From NCBI RefSeq assembly GCF_963931295.1, contig NZ_OZ007001.1:310001-374000 (forward strand): DNA of 64,000 nt, in the 5' to 3' direction. Both the position numbers and the translations under genes were made by a program. Position 1 is the first letter of the stretch, and each line of letters opens with the position of its first letter. The notes below the pieces were generated by a model. It saw nothing but the letters and a program-made list of their open reading frames with translations, ran no database searches and was not told where the DNA came from. Source of the DNA: an uncultured Mailhella sp. (GTDB lineage Bacteria; Desulfobacterota; Desulfovibrionia; Desulfovibrionales; Desulfovibrionaceae). This document shows, one piece after another, positions 63,640 to 64,000 of this stretch.

Positions 63640-64000
63640 GCAACTGCCCGCTTGCTCAAGCCTCTCTTTACAGAATGCGAGGCTTGCACGACGGCGGCTG
63701 CGTTTAACGCCGGAAGTGAATTCCGGCTACGCGCTGCCGTCGGCCGGGCTCCTGACGACATCTTGCCGGGAGCATGAGTAACGCCGTCGTCCGTTTGCGC
63801 CGGACACACTTTACGGGCTGCTCTGCTTGCACGACGGACATTGCGTTTAACGCCGGAAGTGAATTCCGGCTACTTATGCCCGTCGGCCGGGCTCCTGATG
63901 TCGCCCGGGGCCCCAGAGCGTTGAGAGAATGCCTTCCGGCAGGCACTCCCCCTTCGCCCTTCGCTTCGGGCGTAATCTTCCCGTTCACCCTGTCCTGCCG
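63640..64000 (+). repeat. Repeat block at the right edge with two A copies
   Basis: A copies at 63689-63771 (third stem altered) and 63832-63914 (one G-C pair in the outer stem replaced by A opposite C), separated by about 143 bp, much less than 295. The start of a module C linker (GCGTAATCTTCCCGTTCACC) lies near the end; the block continues beyond the window. Confidence 0.8.

Overview
The window looks like chromosomal DNA of a GC-rich, anaerobic deltaproteobacterium, most likely a gut-type member of the Desulfovibrionaceae. This is inferred from the gene set: a TRAP transporter beside a GlcD/GlcF-type oxidase, a CCA-adding enzyme fused to DHH and CBS domains, a MucR-type zinc-finger regulator, ferredoxin-like proteins and an FMN-riboswitch-controlled ribBA. 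No rRNA or other taxonomic marker is present to prove it.

Region 1 (1-12.7 kb) is an accessory island ending at a tRNA-Asn(GUU) gene. It holds a protein with a nuclease-like motif and a glycine-zipper tail, a 56-bp palindrome, and a tight five-gene plus-strand operon (1722-11819). That operon encodes a small possible PemK-fold protein, a 509-aa protein with a possible sigma-like segment, a zf-HC2 zinc-finger protein and two large paralogous Ski2-like SF2 helicases. I cannot match this gene set to a named system; it is the best candidate here for an undescribed defence or mobile-element-conflict system. An IS200-type element with a degenerate HUH motif lies between it and the tRNA.

Region 2 (12.8-64 kb) is core-like chromosome. 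In order: an Fe-S protein and a divergent HD protein; a TRAP transporter operon with aminotransferase and glcD/glcF-type oxidase; a GH13 branching-type enzyme; a Xer recombinase overlapping the CCA/DHH/CBS fusion; a YbhN-type membrane protein; an outer-membrane beta-barrel; a sulfonate/nitrate-type ABC transporter; a small accessory pair (secreted PD-(D/E)XK-like protein plus a TPR-like membrane protein); hslU; an AsmA-like protein and small neighbours; secD without secF; a MucR-like regulator; riboswitch-ribBA; a methyltransferase; an EamA permease; a flavodoxin-fold reductase; and purA-holB followed by grpE.

The intergenic spaces are the second striking feature. Blocks of a modular repeat family occur ten times or more. 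I call the modules A to E. Module A (23 full or partial copies, about 84 nt) forms three hairpins whose arms change together between copies while the loops stay fixed. Module B (5 copies) has a hairpin with GNRA-like tetraloops and exchanged pairs. Modules C and D sit directly after stop codons. Module E is a very long hairpin. Modules A and C also form tandem arrays of about 295 bp. The compensatory changes can be read within this one window and point to a selected structure in RNA or single-stranded DNA.
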